DNA of 64,000 nt from Pseudomonas sp. RIT-PI-S. Its GTDB lineage: Bacteria > Pseudomonadota > Gammaproteobacteria > Pseudomonadales > Pseudomonadaceae. The stretch lies in contig NZ_JANZKJ010000004.1 of the NCBI RefSeq assembly GCF_025642975.1, forward strand, positions 62,001 to 126,000. The letters are read 5' to 3'. The position numbers were made by a program, and so were the translations under genes. The notes under the pieces were generated by a model. The model searched no databases, was not told the DNA's origin, and saw only the letters and a program-made list of their open reading frames with translations. Positions 1 through 8,348 of this stretch are shown here, piece by piece. Position 1 is the first letter of the stretch, and every line of letters begins with the position of its first letter.

Positions 1-1
1 C

Positions 2-22
2 TTGCGCATGGCCGCTCGCTAG
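2..22 (+). CDS. 3' end of an upstream gene, possibly a short-chain 3-hydroxyacyl-CoA dehydrogenase
   Basis: Only the last six codons and a TAG stop are present, reading LRMAAR. Type II 3-hydroxyacyl-CoA dehydrogenases (SDR family) often end in an IRM-A motif, and such a gene commonly precedes a thiolase and an enoyl-CoA hydratase in Pseudomonas isoleucine-type catabolic clusters. The identity is inferred from that context and cannot be established from six codons. Confidence 0.25.
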   Translation: MRMAAR

Positions 23-32
23 GAGAACCAAC

Positions 33-1217
33 ATGAATGATCCAGTAGTCATCGTAGGCGCCGCCCGCACCCCCATGGGCGGCCTGCAAGGCGCGCTCAG
101 CGGCTTGAGCGCCACCCGCTTGGGCAGCGCGGCCATAGCCGCCGCGGTGGAGCGTGCCGGTGTGGCGCCCGGCGCGGTGGATGAAGTGCTGATGGGCTGC
201 GTGTTGCCTGCCGGGCTCGGTCAGGCGCCCGCGCGCCAGGCGGCCCTGGGCGCCGGGCTGGCGAAGAGTACGCCCTGCACCACGCTCAACAAGATGTGCG
301 GCTCGGGTATGCAGGCGGTCATCCTCGGCCATGACCTGTTGCTCGCCGGCAGCGCCGATACCGTGGTCGCCGGCGGCATGGAGAGCATGTCCAATGCGCC
401 GTACCTGCTGGACAAGGCCCGCAACGGCTACCGCATGGGCCATGGCAAGGTCATCGACCACATGTTCCTAGACGGCCTCGAAGATGCCTACACCCCGGGG
501 CGGCTGATGGGGACCTTCGCAGAAGACTGCGCTGCCAGCGAGGGTATCGATCGCCAGGCCCAGGATGACTACGCCGTGGCATCCCTGGAACGCGCGATGC
601 GGGCCATCAGTGACGGCAGCTTCGAGGAGGAGATTGTCGCCGTCACCGCGCCAGCCGGCCGCGAAACGCGCTCGGTAAGCCAGGATGAGCAGCCACCCAA
701 GGCCCGGCCGGAAAAAATCCCCACGCTCAAGCCCGCCTTCCGCGAAGGCGGAAGCGTGACCGCGGCCAACGCCAGCTCTATCTCGGACGGCGCCGCCGCG
801 CTGGTGCTCATGCGCCAGAGCCAGGCCCAGGCCCGTGGGCTGCAACCGCTGGCGGTGATTCATGGGCACGCCGCCTTCGCTGACGAGCCAGCCTTGTTCC
901 CCTTGGCCCCTGTGGGCGCCATCAAGCGGCTGCTGACCCGTACCGGCTGGGCGCTGGAAGACGTGGACCTGTTCGAGATCAACGAAGCCTTCGCCGTGGT
1001 CGCGCTGGCGTGCATGCGCCGCCTGGAGCTGCCCCACGAGAAGGTGAACGTCAACGGTGGCGCCTGCGCGTTGGGCCACCCGATCGGTGCTTCCGGCGCG
1101 CGCATCGTGGTGAGCCTGCTGGCCGCCCTGCGCCAGCGCGGCCTGAAGCGCGGGATCGCCGCCATTTGTATCGGTGGCGGCGAAGCGACCGCGATCGCCA
1201 TTGAATGCCTCGGCTAA
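33..1217 (+). CDS. Acetyl-CoA C-acyltransferase (thiolase)
   Basis: This 394-residue enzyme has the full length of a biosynthetic/degradative thiolase, which cleaves or condenses 3-ketoacyl-CoA. The acylated nucleophile is Cys89 in NKMCGSGMQ. His349 lies in [10 protein letters not shown], and the general acid/base Cys379 lies in CIGGGEA. An AGGAGAA ribosome site sits just before the ATG. The enoyl-CoA hydratase gene begins 19 bases downstream, so the two are probably cotranscribed. With a probable SDR dehydrogenase upstream, the trio would suit degradation of 2-methylbranched (isoleucine-derived) or short straight-chain acyl-CoA. The substrate cannot be read from sequence. Confidence 0.93.
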   Translation: MNDPVVIVGAARTPMGGLQGALSGLSATRLGSAAIAAAVERAGVAPGAVDEVLMGCVLPAGLGQAPARQAALGAGLAKSTPCTTLNKMCGSGMQAVILGHDLLLAGSADTVVAGGMESMSNAPYLLDKARNGYRMGHGKVIDHMFLDGLEDAYTPGRLMGTFAEDCAASEGIDRQAQDDYAVASLERAMRAISDGSFEEEIVAVTAPAGRETRSVSQDEQPPKARPEKIPTLKPAFREGGSVTAANASSISDGAAALVLMRQSQAQARGLQPLAVIHGHAAFADEPALFPLAPVGAIKRLLTRTGWALEDVDLFEINEAFAVVALACMRRLELPHEKVNVNGGACALGHPIGASGARIVVSLLAALRQRGLKRGIAAICIGGGEATAIAIECLG

Positions 1218-1236
1218 GCCTCATAAGGAGCTACAA

Positions 1237-2013
1237 ATGCCCGAATTCGAAACCATAGTGCTGACCTTTCACCAGCGCGTAGCGCTGATCACCCTGAACC
1301 GGCCGCAGGCGCTGAATGCCCTGAACGCCCAGGTGATCAGTGAACTGAATCGAGTGCTGGATCAGGTCGAGCGCGACCCCGGCATCGGCTGCGTGGTCAT
1401 CACCGGCTCGGAGAAAGCCTTCGCCGCCGGCGCCGATATCAAGGAAATGGCCACGCTGGACTACCCCGGCATCTACATGGACGACCTCTTCCACGAGGCG
1501 GACCGTATTGCCGCTCGCCGCAAGCCGATCATCGCCGCGGTGGCGGGTTACGCCCTGGGCGGTGGCTGTGAGCTGGCCATGATGTGCGATTTCATTCTCG
1601 CGGCAGACAACGCCCGCTTCGGCCAGCCGGAAATCAACCTCGGGGTGCTGCCGGGCATGGGCGGCACCCAGCGCTTGACCCGCGCCATCGGCAAGGCCAA
1701 AGCCATGGAGCTGTGCCTCACTGGCCGGCTGATGGACGCCGAGGAAGCCGAGCGGGCTGGCTTGGTCGCGCGGATCGTGCCGAAGGCGTCGCTGGTGGAA
1801 GAGGCGCTGGCGGTGGCCGCGGTCATCGCTGAAAAATCCTTGCCGGTAGCGATGATGGTCAAGGAGAGCGTGAACCGCGCCATGGAACTGGGCCTGGCCG
1901 AAGGGGTGCGCTTCGAGCGGCGGGTGTTCCATGCCGCCTTCGCCACCCAGGATCAAAAAGAGGGCATGGCCGCTTTCATCGACAAACGCTCACCCGGCTT
2001 CGTGCACGGCTGA
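1237..2013 (+). CDS. Enoyl-CoA hydratase (crotonase family)
   Basis: This 258-residue protein has the standard crotonase length. It hydrates trans-2-enoyl-CoA to 3-hydroxyacyl-CoA. The oxyanion-hole segment [11 protein letters not shown] lies near residue 61, and both catalytic glutamates are present: Glu112 in GGGCEL and Glu132 in GQPEINLG. I chose the ATG at 1237 because it has an AAGGAG site seven bases upstream and gives the family's usual N-terminus. A longer in-frame extension would overlap the thiolase gene. Together with the thiolase it supplies two successive steps of one beta-oxidation-type route. The downstream gene is on the opposite strand, so this is the end of the operon. Confidence 0.93.
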   Translation: MPEFETIVLTFHQRVALITLNRPQALNALNAQVISELNRVLDQVERDPGIGCVVITGSEKAFAAGADIKEMATLDYPGIYMDDLFHEADRIAARRKPIIAAVAGYALGGGCELAMMCDFILAADNARFGQPEINLGVLPGMGGTQRLTRAIGKAKAMELCLTGRLMDAEEAERAGLVARIVPKASLVEEALAVAAVIAEKSLPVAMMVKESVNRAMELGLAEGVRFERRVFHAAFATQDQKEGMAAFIDKRSPGFVHG

Positions 2014-2018
2014 GTGGC

Positions 2019-2678
2019 TCAATCGATGCGTAGGCGCAGCGCCTCGTTGAGGCAATAGCCGTAGCCACGCAGGGTTTGCAGCGCATAGGGCAAGCCCAGC
2101 TCGGCCAGTTTGCGCCGCAGGTTGCAGATATGCCGTTCGATCAGCGGGCCCCGAGAAGGCTGGGTGGCGCCCCAGAGGTGGTCTTCGATCATTTGCCGGC
2201 TGATCGGCTCGTCATGGGCCGCGAGCAATGCCAGCAACCGTTGCTCGGTAACGGTGACGCTTTGCTGGCAATTGCCCCGGCCCAGCAACAGGCGGTTGCT
2301 GGACAACCACAGCCCTGGCGCGGGCTCGGGCGCTGGCGCCGCATACTGGCGGCTGAGGGCCTGCATGCGCGCTTGCAACTCCTCGGCGCTCAGCGGCCGA
2401 GGCAGGCACAAGTCGGCGCCGGCTTTAAGCACGCGGGCGCGGGTGCTCGAATCGCTCTGGTCGAGCACTACCAACAATCGGGCATGCCCACGCCGGCCCA
2501 CCGCCTTGGTCAGCAGATCCTGTCGGGCCTGGGGCAGGTCCAGCACGATGAACCGGTAGCGCCCTTGCCAGTGCCGGTCGGCGTGCTCTGGCGCGGTGCT
2601 GACGATAGCCCCGGCATGGTCGGCGAACACCTGCATCAGCGCCTGATCAGGTTGTTCGGCAATGTAGAGGACGTTCAT
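2019..2678 (-). CDS. Atypical OmpR-family response regulator with degenerate receiver
   Basis: This 219-residue protein has a receiver-like N-terminus (about 1-110) and a winged-helix DNA-binding C-terminus (about 128-215, with LIERHICNLRRKL and TLRGYGYCL). Asp47 aligns with the phosphoacceptor. The acidic pair normally near residues 8-10 is weakened (AEQPD), and the conserved Lys is Arg94 (LPRPL in place of LTKPF). Phosphorylation may therefore be absent or altered. Its ATG overlaps the kinase stop by four bases (ATGA), so translation is probably coupled. It is the third gene of a regulator-kinase-regulator operon, which suggests a branched or phosphorylation-independent output. The regulon is unknown. 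Confidence 0.8.
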   Translation of the reverse strand: MNVLYIAEQPDQALMQVFADHAGAIVSTAPEHADRHWQGRYRFIVLDLPQARQDLLTKAVGRRGHARLLVVLDQSDSSTRARVLKAGADLCLPRPLSAEELQARMQALSRQYAAPAPEPAPGLWLSSNRLLLGRGNCQQSVTVTEQRLLALLAAHDEPISRQMIEDHLWGATQPSRGPLIERHICNLRRKLAELGLPYALQTLRGYGYCLNEALRLRID

Positions 2679-4069
2679 GTGGCAACCAGTGCATTGGTGG
2701 GGCGGCAGTCCAGCACCAGGCTGGCCCCGCCAAGGGTGCTGTCGGTCACTTCCAGGCCGAAGCCATGCAGGTTCACCACCGCCCCCACAATCGACAACCC
2801 CAGGCCGAAGCCGCCTTGGGCGGAATCATCGCTGCGGTAGAAGCGCTGGAAGATCGCCTGGCGTTCGCCTTGTGGGATGCCAGGGCCGGAATCCTCGACG
2901 CTGAGGCGGGTACTGCCATTGTGCAGCTCGGCGCGCAGCAGCACGCGGCCACCGGCAGGGGTGAACTTGATCGAATTGCTCAGCAGGTTGCCGATCGCCT
3001 CGAACAGCAGGGCACGGTCGCCAACGATAGGCGGTAGCGTCGCAGGGGTTTCGAGGTCTAGCGTCAGCTCGCCTTCCTCGGCCAGTGGCAGGTAGAAGTC
3101 ATGCAGCTCACGCAGCAGTTCCAGCGGGTCCAGTTCCACGAAGCCGGAACGGCGGCGATGGTCCTCGATCTCGGAAATCCGCAGCAGGCCGCGAAACCGC
3201 GCCATCAGGGTATCGGTGTCGGCAATGGCCTGGTCGAGCTGCTGCGCCTGGGCGGAGCTGTCGTCAGTCTGTTGCTTGATCCGATAGAGCTGGGCCCGAA
3301 GGCGGGTGAGGGGCGTGCGCAAGTCGTGAGCGATGTTATCGCACACCCCTTTGACCTCGAGCATTAATTTCTCGATACGGTCGAGCATGGCGTTGACGAT
3401 CGCCGCCAGCATGTCCAGTTCGTCGCGGCGGTTGGACAGCGGCAGGCGCCCGGCGAGGTCGCCAGCCATGATCGCTTCGGCGCTGGCCTGGATTTTTCGA
3501 ATTCGCCGCAGTGGGCGGCGACGCAACAGGTGCCAGCCTGCGGCACCCGGCAGGATGGTCAGCGACACGCCCCATAGCAGGGCTCGCAGAATGATGTGGG
3601 TGACCGCGAACACCGAGCCATTGTCCCGCACCAGCACCAGCCAGCGGCCGTCCCGGGTGGGCATGGCGACGGCGGCGCAGCTGTCCTGCGGCAGTTTGGG
3701 GTCATTGGTGTCGATGCAGTCGTCCAGCTCGTAGATCTCGCCGTCCAGCGCCAGGCCACGGGGAATGCGCCGAAGTTCACCGGCCACCGGGTAGAGTTCG
3801 TCGTCGAACAGGCCGTAGGCATCGAAAGCGCGGTCGTCGAAGGCCTGGCTCGCCGCCAGGGCGTCTTCCAGGTCACGCCCGGCAAAGCGGGCAAACAGAT
3901 GCTGGCGCTCCATCAGCGACTGCCGCGCCAGGCTGTTGAGGTAGTCCGATACTTCGAAATACAGCACGCCGAGCAAGATGCTGCTCCAGGCGACGAAAAG
4001 AAAGCTGTATAGCGCCAGCAGCCGGCTGCTGGAAGATCGCCAACCCTTAGACGGGTTCGGCAATGACAT
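2675..4069 (-). CDS. Membrane sensor histidine kinase
   Basis: This 464-residue protein has two membrane segments (about 17-38 and 157-180) that bracket a periplasmic sensor region of about 118 residues. A HAMP segment follows (about 181-233). The phosphoacceptor is His248 in NIAHDLRTPL, and the ATP-binding domain carries NLLSNSIKF, DSGPGIP and GFGLGLSIV. All kinase motifs look intact. It overlaps the preceding response regulator by 23 bases and the following one by four, so all three genes form one coupled operon. The periplasmic region is acidic with two cysteines; the signal is not recognisable. Confidence 0.93.
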   Translation of the reverse strand: MSLPNPSKGWRSSSSRLLALYSFLFVAWSSILLGVLYFEVSDYLNSLARQSLMERQHLFARFAGRDLEDALAASQAFDDRAFDAYGLFDDELYPVAGELRRIPRGLALDGEIYELDDCIDTNDPKLPQDSCAAVAMPTRDGRWLVLVRDNGSVFAVTHIILRALLWGVSLTILPGAAGWHLLRRRPLRRIRKIQASAEAIMAGDLAGRLPLSNRRDELDMLAAIVNAMLDRIEKLMLEVKGVCDNIAHDLRTPLTRLRAQLYRIKQQTDDSSAQAQQLDQAIADTDTLMARFRGLLRISEIEDHRRRSGFVELDPLELLRELHDFYLPLAEEGELTLDLETPATLPPIVGDRALLFEAIGNLLSNSIKFTPAGGRVLLRAELHNGSTRLSVEDSGPGIPQGERQAIFQRFYRSDDSAQGGFGLGLSIVGAVVNLHGFGLEVTDSTLGGASLVLDCRPTNALVAT

Positions 4070-4730
4070 AGCCGGAGCCCCGCACGGTCTTGATCAGCGG
4101 CGGTGTGCCGGCAGGGTCGATTTTCTTGCGCAGGCGGCCGATGTGCACGTCGATCAGGTTGGTCCCCGGATCGAAGTGATAGCCCCACACCTCTTCGAAG
4201 ATCATCATTCGGGTCAGCACCTGGCCGGCGTTACGCATTAGAAATTCCAGCAGCTTGAACTCGGTGGGCAACAGGTTCAGTGGCTGGCCGCCGCGCCGGG
4301 CCTCGCGGGTGATCAAGTCCAGCTCCAGGTCAGCCACCCTGAGGGTGTTGTCCTGGGCAGCGCTGGCCTGCTTGCGGCGCAGCAGGACTTCCACACGGGC
4401 GGCCATTTCGTCCGAAGCGAATGGCTTGGTCAGGTAATCGTCGCCGCCGGCGCGCAGGCCGCGCACACGCTCATCTACGTCGGATAACGCGCTGATCATC
4501 AGCACCGGGGTGGACACGCCGATGGTGCGCAGCGTGGTGACGATCGCCAGGCCATCGAGCTCCGGAAGCATGCGATCCAGGGTGATCACGTCATACACGC
4601 CGCTGACCGCCTTGACCAAGCCCTCGCGGCCGTTGTCGACCCAATCCACTTCCAGGCCATGGTTGCTCAGTTCCGCCACTATTTCCCGGGCGGTAACGGC
4701 ATCGTCTTCGATGGTCAATACACGTGTCAT
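4047..4730 (-). CDS. OmpR-family response regulator, cognate partner of the adjacent kinase
   Basis: This is a 227-residue canonical response regulator. The acidic pocket is in TIEDD, the phosphoacceptor is Asp52 in ITLDRMLP, and the conserved Lys is in YLTKPF. The winged-helix domain ends in TVRGSGYVI. I chose the ATG at 4730 because it gives the family N-terminus MTRVLTIEDD. An in-frame ATG at 4766 would add 12 unconserved residues. It is the first gene of the operon, overlaps the kinase gene and is the likely phosphate acceptor. The following 219-residue regulator is the non-canonical one. Confidence 0.93.
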   Translation of the reverse strand: MTRVLTIEDDAVTAREIVAELSNHGLEVDWVDNGREGLVKAVSGVYDVITLDRMLPELDGLAIVTTLRTIGVSTPVLMISALSDVDERVRGLRAGGDDYLTKPFASDEMAARVEVLLRRKQASAAQDNTLRVADLELDLITREARRGGQPLNLLPTEFKLLEFLMRNAGQVLTRMMIFEEVWGYHFDPGTNLIDVHIGRLRKKIDPAGTPPLIKTVRGSGYVIAEPV

Positions 4731-4931
4731 GGAAGGTACCTGCAGGTCGAAAGCGGACCGTGGCATTGTGCCAAGTTTCGGTTAAGCGCTATTTGAAGAT
4801 TATTTCATCTGCTCGCCACGCCGCTCGGGCGAGTAAGCGTGTTGATACACGGGCGATACCAATCTGTTCTAAAGCCTGCGCGGTTGCTGCCGATCAAAGG
4901 TAGGCCCATAAACCGTCTACAGGGTTCCCGT

Positions 4932-5399
4932 ATGACCAGCATTTCAGCCATCGCTTCGAACATCAACATCCAGACCGTGAGCAGCGGCACCAAGGCTGCC
5001 ACCTCTACCACGACGGCCGCGACCGACGATACCACGGCGAGCGCCGCCGCTACGGCGACCGCCAGCAGCCAGGCCGCTGTCAAGACCGCTGGGCCCGCGC
5101 CCGTGGCGGGTGGGGCGGCAGGCAGCGCCAGCTCCAGCGATAGCTCCGACACCAAGATTACCAAGCTGCAAAAGCAGATCGCCGAGTTGCGCAAGGAATT
5201 GGCCCAAGAGCAGCAGGCCTTGCAGAAGGCCATGAGTGGCAATGGCAGCGAAGAGCAGAAGGCGGCGGCGGTGGCCGCGGCCCAGGCCCAGGTGACGGCC
5301 ACCAACTCGCAGTTGCAAACCGCGACCGCGGAACTTGTTCAGGCCTTGGCCGAAGAGGGTAGCGGCACCAGCGGCACGGGTGTCAGCACCACGGCCTGA
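4932..5399 (+). CDS. Ala/Ser/Thr-rich coiled-coil protein, FlxA-like
   Basis: This 155-residue protein has no signal peptide. Its first 75 residues are low-complexity Ala, Ser and Thr. A heptad-patterned helix follows (ITKLQKQIAELRKELAQEQ, about residues 76-100), then an Ala/Gln-rich tail. The layout resembles FlxA-like proteins, which are small coiled-coil proteins of unknown role, but I assign this only tentatively. I prefer the ATG at 4932, which has AGGG upstream, over an in-frame ATG at 4839. It stands alone and converges with the endopeptidase gene across two strong hairpins. Confidence 0.6.
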   Translation: MTSISAIASNINIQTVSSGTKAATSTTTAATDDTTASAAATATASSQAAVKTAGPAPVAGGAAGSASSSDSSDTKITKLQKQIAELRKELAQEQQALQKAMSGNGSEEQKAAAVAAAQAQVTATNSQLQTATAELVQALAEEGSGTSGTGVSTTA

Positions 5400-5482
5400 T
5401 CCAGTCACGGCTAGGCCCAGCCTGTGGGAGATTCCAGGGTTCGGCGCAGGCTCGGTTATGAACGCCGAAGGCGCCATGCCTG

Positions 5483-5535
5483 GCCTGCGCCCCCGCAGGC
5501 TGAGCCTGGTGGCTACGGCCTACCCAGGCCGTGGC
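5483..5535. terminator. Two tandem hairpins between convergent genes
   Basis: The first is GCCTGCG-CCCC-CGCAGGC (5483-5500), a perfect 7-bp stem. The second is GCTACGGCCT-ACCC-AGGCCGTGGC (5512-5535), a 10-bp stem with one G-T pair. Neither has a clear T-run, so they may be Rho-assisted terminators, mRNA 3' stabilisers or repeat elements. A nearly identical GCCTGCG/CGCAGGC hairpin recurs at 61439-61454. Confidence 0.55.
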
Positions 5536-5539
5536 TGCT

Positions 5540-6451
5540 TCAATCCGCCAGCTGGCGGTGCTTCTCGGCCTTGTATTGCATGGCCACCGCCGGCGCCTTG
5601 GTGCTACGGCCGGTCTCGACCCAGCTGCGCAAACGGCTGGCATCGGCGAAGTGGGTGTACTTGCCAAACGCGTCAAGGATCACCATGGCCACGGGCCGGC
5701 CGCCCATGCTGGTCACCAGCACCAGGCAATGACCGGCTTTGTCGGTAAAGCCAGTCTTGGTGATCTGGATGTCCCAGTTCTTTTGATTCAGCAAATGGTC
5801 GGTGTTATGGAAGCCCAGGGTGTAATTAGGCTTCTTGAACGCGACCGTCTTTTCCTTGGTCGTGCTCAATTCCGACAACATGGGGTAGCGCCGCGCAGCT
5901 ATCAGCAACTTGCTGAGGTCGCGAGCGGTGGAGACGTTCTGCTCGGATAATCCCGTCGGTTCCACGTAGCGAGTGTGGCTCATCCCAAGGGCCTTGGCCT
6001 TGGCGTTCATCGCCGCGATAAAGGCGCTGTAACCGCCCGGGTAGTGATGTGCAAGGCTCGCTGCGGCGCGGTTTTCCGAGGACATCAGCGCGATCAGCAA
6101 CATGTCGTGGCGGTTAAGGGTGCTGCCAAGCTTTACCCGGGAAAACACACCTTTCATTTCTTTGGTCTGGCTGATATCGACAGTGATGTCTTCCGTCATC
6201 GACTGCTTGGCATCAAGCACTACCATGGCCGTCATCAACTTGGTGACCGAAGCGATAGGCACTACTTGGTCCGGCTTGTTTTCATAGATGACCTGGTTGG
6301 TTTGCAGGTCTACCAGCAAGGCACTGTGCGAGGCCAGGTGCAGTTGGGACGGATCCCGTGCCAGCGTGGTTTCGCCGGCCGACACATTCGACGAGATGCA
6401 AGCGCCTGCGAGCACGAGGCATAGGCTGAGTATCGAAAGAGGGGTTTTCAC
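5540..6451 (-). CDS. pbpG: D-alanyl-D-alanine endopeptidase (PBP7/PbpG type)
   Basis: This periplasmic serine peptidase of the S11 family cleaves D-Ala-meso-DAP crosslinks in peptidoglycan. All three penicillin-binding motifs are present: SxxK in IASVTKLM, SxN in LMSSENRAA, and KTG in [13 protein letters not shown] start at 6451 gives 303 residues opening directly with a signal peptide ([16 protein letters not shown]...). An in-frame ATG at 6490 would add 13 residues. Neither has a convincing ribosome site, so the start is uncertain. It is a single gene with no operon partners. Function follows from the family; the motifs are directly visible. Confidence 0.9.
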   Translation of the reverse strand: MKTPLSILSLCLVLAGACISSNVSAGETTLARDPSQLHLASHSALLVDLQTNQVIYENKPDQVVPIASVTKLMTAMVVLDAKQSMTEDITVDISQTKEMKGVFSRVKLGSTLNRHDMLLIALMSSENRAAASLAHHYPGGYSAFIAAMNAKAKALGMSHTRYVEPTGLSEQNVSTARDLSKLLIAARRYPMLSELSTTKEKTVAFKKPNYTLGFHNTDHLLNQKNWDIQITKTGFTDKAGHCLVLVTSMGGRPVAMVILDAFGKYTHFADASRLRSWVETGRSTKAPAVAMQYKAEKHRQLAD

Positions 6452-6638
6452 GAAGATCGCTCGCAAGAAAGGGAGAAGTATGGCAGCCATGCCATCGAAA
6501 GTAGCCGCATTGTAAATTTATGGCCAAGTGCCTGTCGATTGCCCAGGCGGCTAAATGTTTCTTCATCTCGGGCGAGCGGTTGGTGCTCAATTGCGTGATA
6601 CCGCGACCGGCGGCGTAGAAAATCAGCGCGTCGGCCGA

Positions 6639-6818
6639 TCAGGCGGCAATGCCTTTACGAAGGTCGGAACGGTACTGTTCGGCATCCTTGCGAGACATCA
6701 ATGGCGGGCTGATGACGTGCCCGTCCAGCACTACATACCAGCACGCGAGCAGGCCGAGGTCGCGCAGGCGCTCAGGCACGGCGCTACCGATAACGTTCAT
6801 GATGCGATAACCAAACAT
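6639..6818 (-). CDS. Small conserved-looking hypothetical protein (59 aa)
   Basis: This short frame runs from an ATG preceded by GAGG at eight bases to a TGA. It encodes 59 residues starting MFGYRIMNVIGSAVPERL and ending RSDLRKGIAA. It has no signal peptide or obvious membrane segment; the central LLACWYVVLDGHVIS is hydrophobic and could be a buried beta-hairpin, followed by a charged helix. Codon use and third-position GC fit the neighbours. I do not recognise the family. Support is the ribosome site, the plausible composition and the otherwise empty 440-base gap it fills. Confidence 0.5.
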   Translation of the reverse strand: MFGYRIMNVIGSAVPERLRDLGLLACWYVVLDGHVISPPLMSRKDAEQYRSDLRKGIAA

Positions 6819-6930
6819 GCAAGGAACCTCGCGGACTCAATGCGCTCAATGTAGGCCTGAGCGAGCCGGCGACAGGGGCGCCCTCGATAGTGGCCATTTT
6901 ACATCATTGGCCATTCGAGGGCGAGAGATT

Positions 6931-7242
6931 CTACCAGCGTGGCGGGCCGTAATAGGGGCGCGGCGCATAGTAGCCAGGCGGCGGTGGCGGTGCGACATAG
7001 ACCGGCGCGGGTTGGTAATAAACCGGCGGTAGGGGCGCCTGCACGTACACGGGCTGCGGCGCGACATACACCGGCTGCTGCACATATACCGGAGCTGGTC
7101 GGGCCACGACCGCGCCTACGACCGCGGCGCCGAGCACCGCGCCAAGTACACCTGGGCCAACGCCGCCGCCGTGTGCGGACGCCTGGCCAGCGAGGCTCAA
7201 AGCGCCGACGAGAAGGGCGATCTTGGGTAGATGACGAATCAT
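6931..7242 (-). CDS. Secreted Pro/Tyr/Val-rich repeat protein
   Basis: This 103-residue protein starts with a typical signal peptide (about 1-23, ending ASA-HGGG). A Gly/Ala/Val stretch follows (about 26-47) that could form a membrane-inserting or glycine-zipper helix. The tail is made of degenerate PVYV / PPVYYQPAP repeats, a proline-tyrosine low-complexity module. GAGGAACC precedes the ATG. Proteins of this kind are common in pseudomonads and lack a defined role. A periplasmic or outer-membrane-associated structural function is possible but is inference only. Confidence 0.75.
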   Translation of the reverse strand: MIRHLPKIALLVGALSLAGQASAHGGGVGPGVLGAVLGAAVVGAVVARPAPVYVQQPVYVAPQPVYVQAPLPPVYYQPAPVYVAPPPPPGYYAPRPYYGPPRW

Positions 7243-7407
7243 GATGGTTCCTCGTAATACGACGGAGCCTGGAGCCCGCCCTCGGGTCCTGGGACTGCCG
7301 TAAACACTATGACAGCTAAAGGGGTCAAACTTGCGGGCGCGAACGGTAAAGGTTCTGTAAGTTCACGTATCGTATTCTTTAACTATCCACCCTCTGCCGG
7401 ATCTTCA

Positions 7408-8229
7408 ATGGCTATTTACCCGAATAAACACACTCAGCTCTGCATGTCTCTAGCGGCGCGCCCTGGCAACTTCGGTACTCGCTTCCATAACTTCCTGTAC
7501 CGTGCCCTGGACCTGGACTTTTTCTACAAGGCATTCACTACCACCGACCTGCCGGCGGCTATTTCCGGTATTCGCGCGCTTGGCATTCGCGGTTGCGCGG
7601 TATCCATGCCGTTCAAGCAGGCCTGCATTCCTCTAGTGGATGAGTTGGACGCCTCAGCGGCAGCCATCGACTCTATTAACACTATCGTCAACGACGCCGG
7701 CTACTTGAAAGCCTACAACACCGATTACCTGGCCATCCGTCAGCTCATCGACCGTCATGCCTTGGCGCCCACCCTGCGCTTGGCCCTGCGCGGCAGTGGG
7801 GGCATGGCCCAGGCGGTGGCCTGCGCCTTTCGTGATGCGGGCTTTCGCAATGGCGTGCTGATCGCTCGTAACGCTGATGCCGGCAAAGCCCTGGCCGAGC
7901 GTTGCGGCTTTACATGGCAGGCGGACGAAAGCGGGCTGCAGGCAGACTTGCTGGTTAACGTAACCCCCCTTGGCATGGCCGGCGGGCCTGAAGCCGATAC
8001 CCTGGCGTTCAGCCAACAAGCCATCGACCGCGCCACGGTGGTATTCGACGTGGTGGCGATCCCGGCGCGGACCCCGCTCATTGTCGCGGCAGAGGCTGCG
8101 GGCAAGCCTGTGATCAACGGGCAGGATGTAGTAGCGCTGCAGGCGCTGGAGCAGTTCGTGCTTTACACCGGAGTGCGCCCGGAATTGGCCTTGGTGGAAG
8201 AGGCGACTGCTTTCGCCGCTGCTGAGTGA
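7408..8229 (+). CDS. Shikimate dehydrogenase family protein (AroE paralogue)
   Basis: This 273-residue protein has AroE-family length. The catalytic Lys lies in AVSMPFKQ, the substrate-binding Asn/Asp in INTIV and YNTDY, a Rossmann glycine motif in RGSGGMAQAV, and the C-terminal helix in INGQDVVALQALEQF. It reduces a 3-dehydroshikimate-like substrate with a nicotinamide cofactor. The gene stands alone with no aromatic-pathway neighbours and diverges from canonical AroE at the N-terminus (QLCMSLAARPGNFGTRFHN), so it is probably an accessory YdiB- or quinate-like paralogue. I chose the ATG at 7408 because the longer frame (7309) adds 33 residues outside the family fold. Confidence 0.85.
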   Translation: MAIYPNKHTQLCMSLAARPGNFGTRFHNFLYRALDLDFFYKAFTTTDLPAAISGIRALGIRGCAVSMPFKQACIPLVDELDASAAAIDSINTIVNDAGYLKAYNTDYLAIRQLIDRHALAPTLRLALRGSGGMAQAVACAFRDAGFRNGVLIARNADAGKALAERCGFTWQADESGLQADLLVNVTPLGMAGGPEADTLAFSQQAIDRATVVFDVVAIPARTPLIVAAEAAGKPVINGQDVVALQALEQFVLYTGVRPELALVEEATAFAAAE

Positions 8230-8348
8230 TCGTCTGGCTGCTCACGCTCAGGAAGGCTCGGCGCGCCGACAATGGCACTTCCAGCGCCAGAGCCTTCCAA
8301 TGAAGCAACAATGCCCGTTGCTGCTCCGGTCATGGGTACGTTTTTCCG

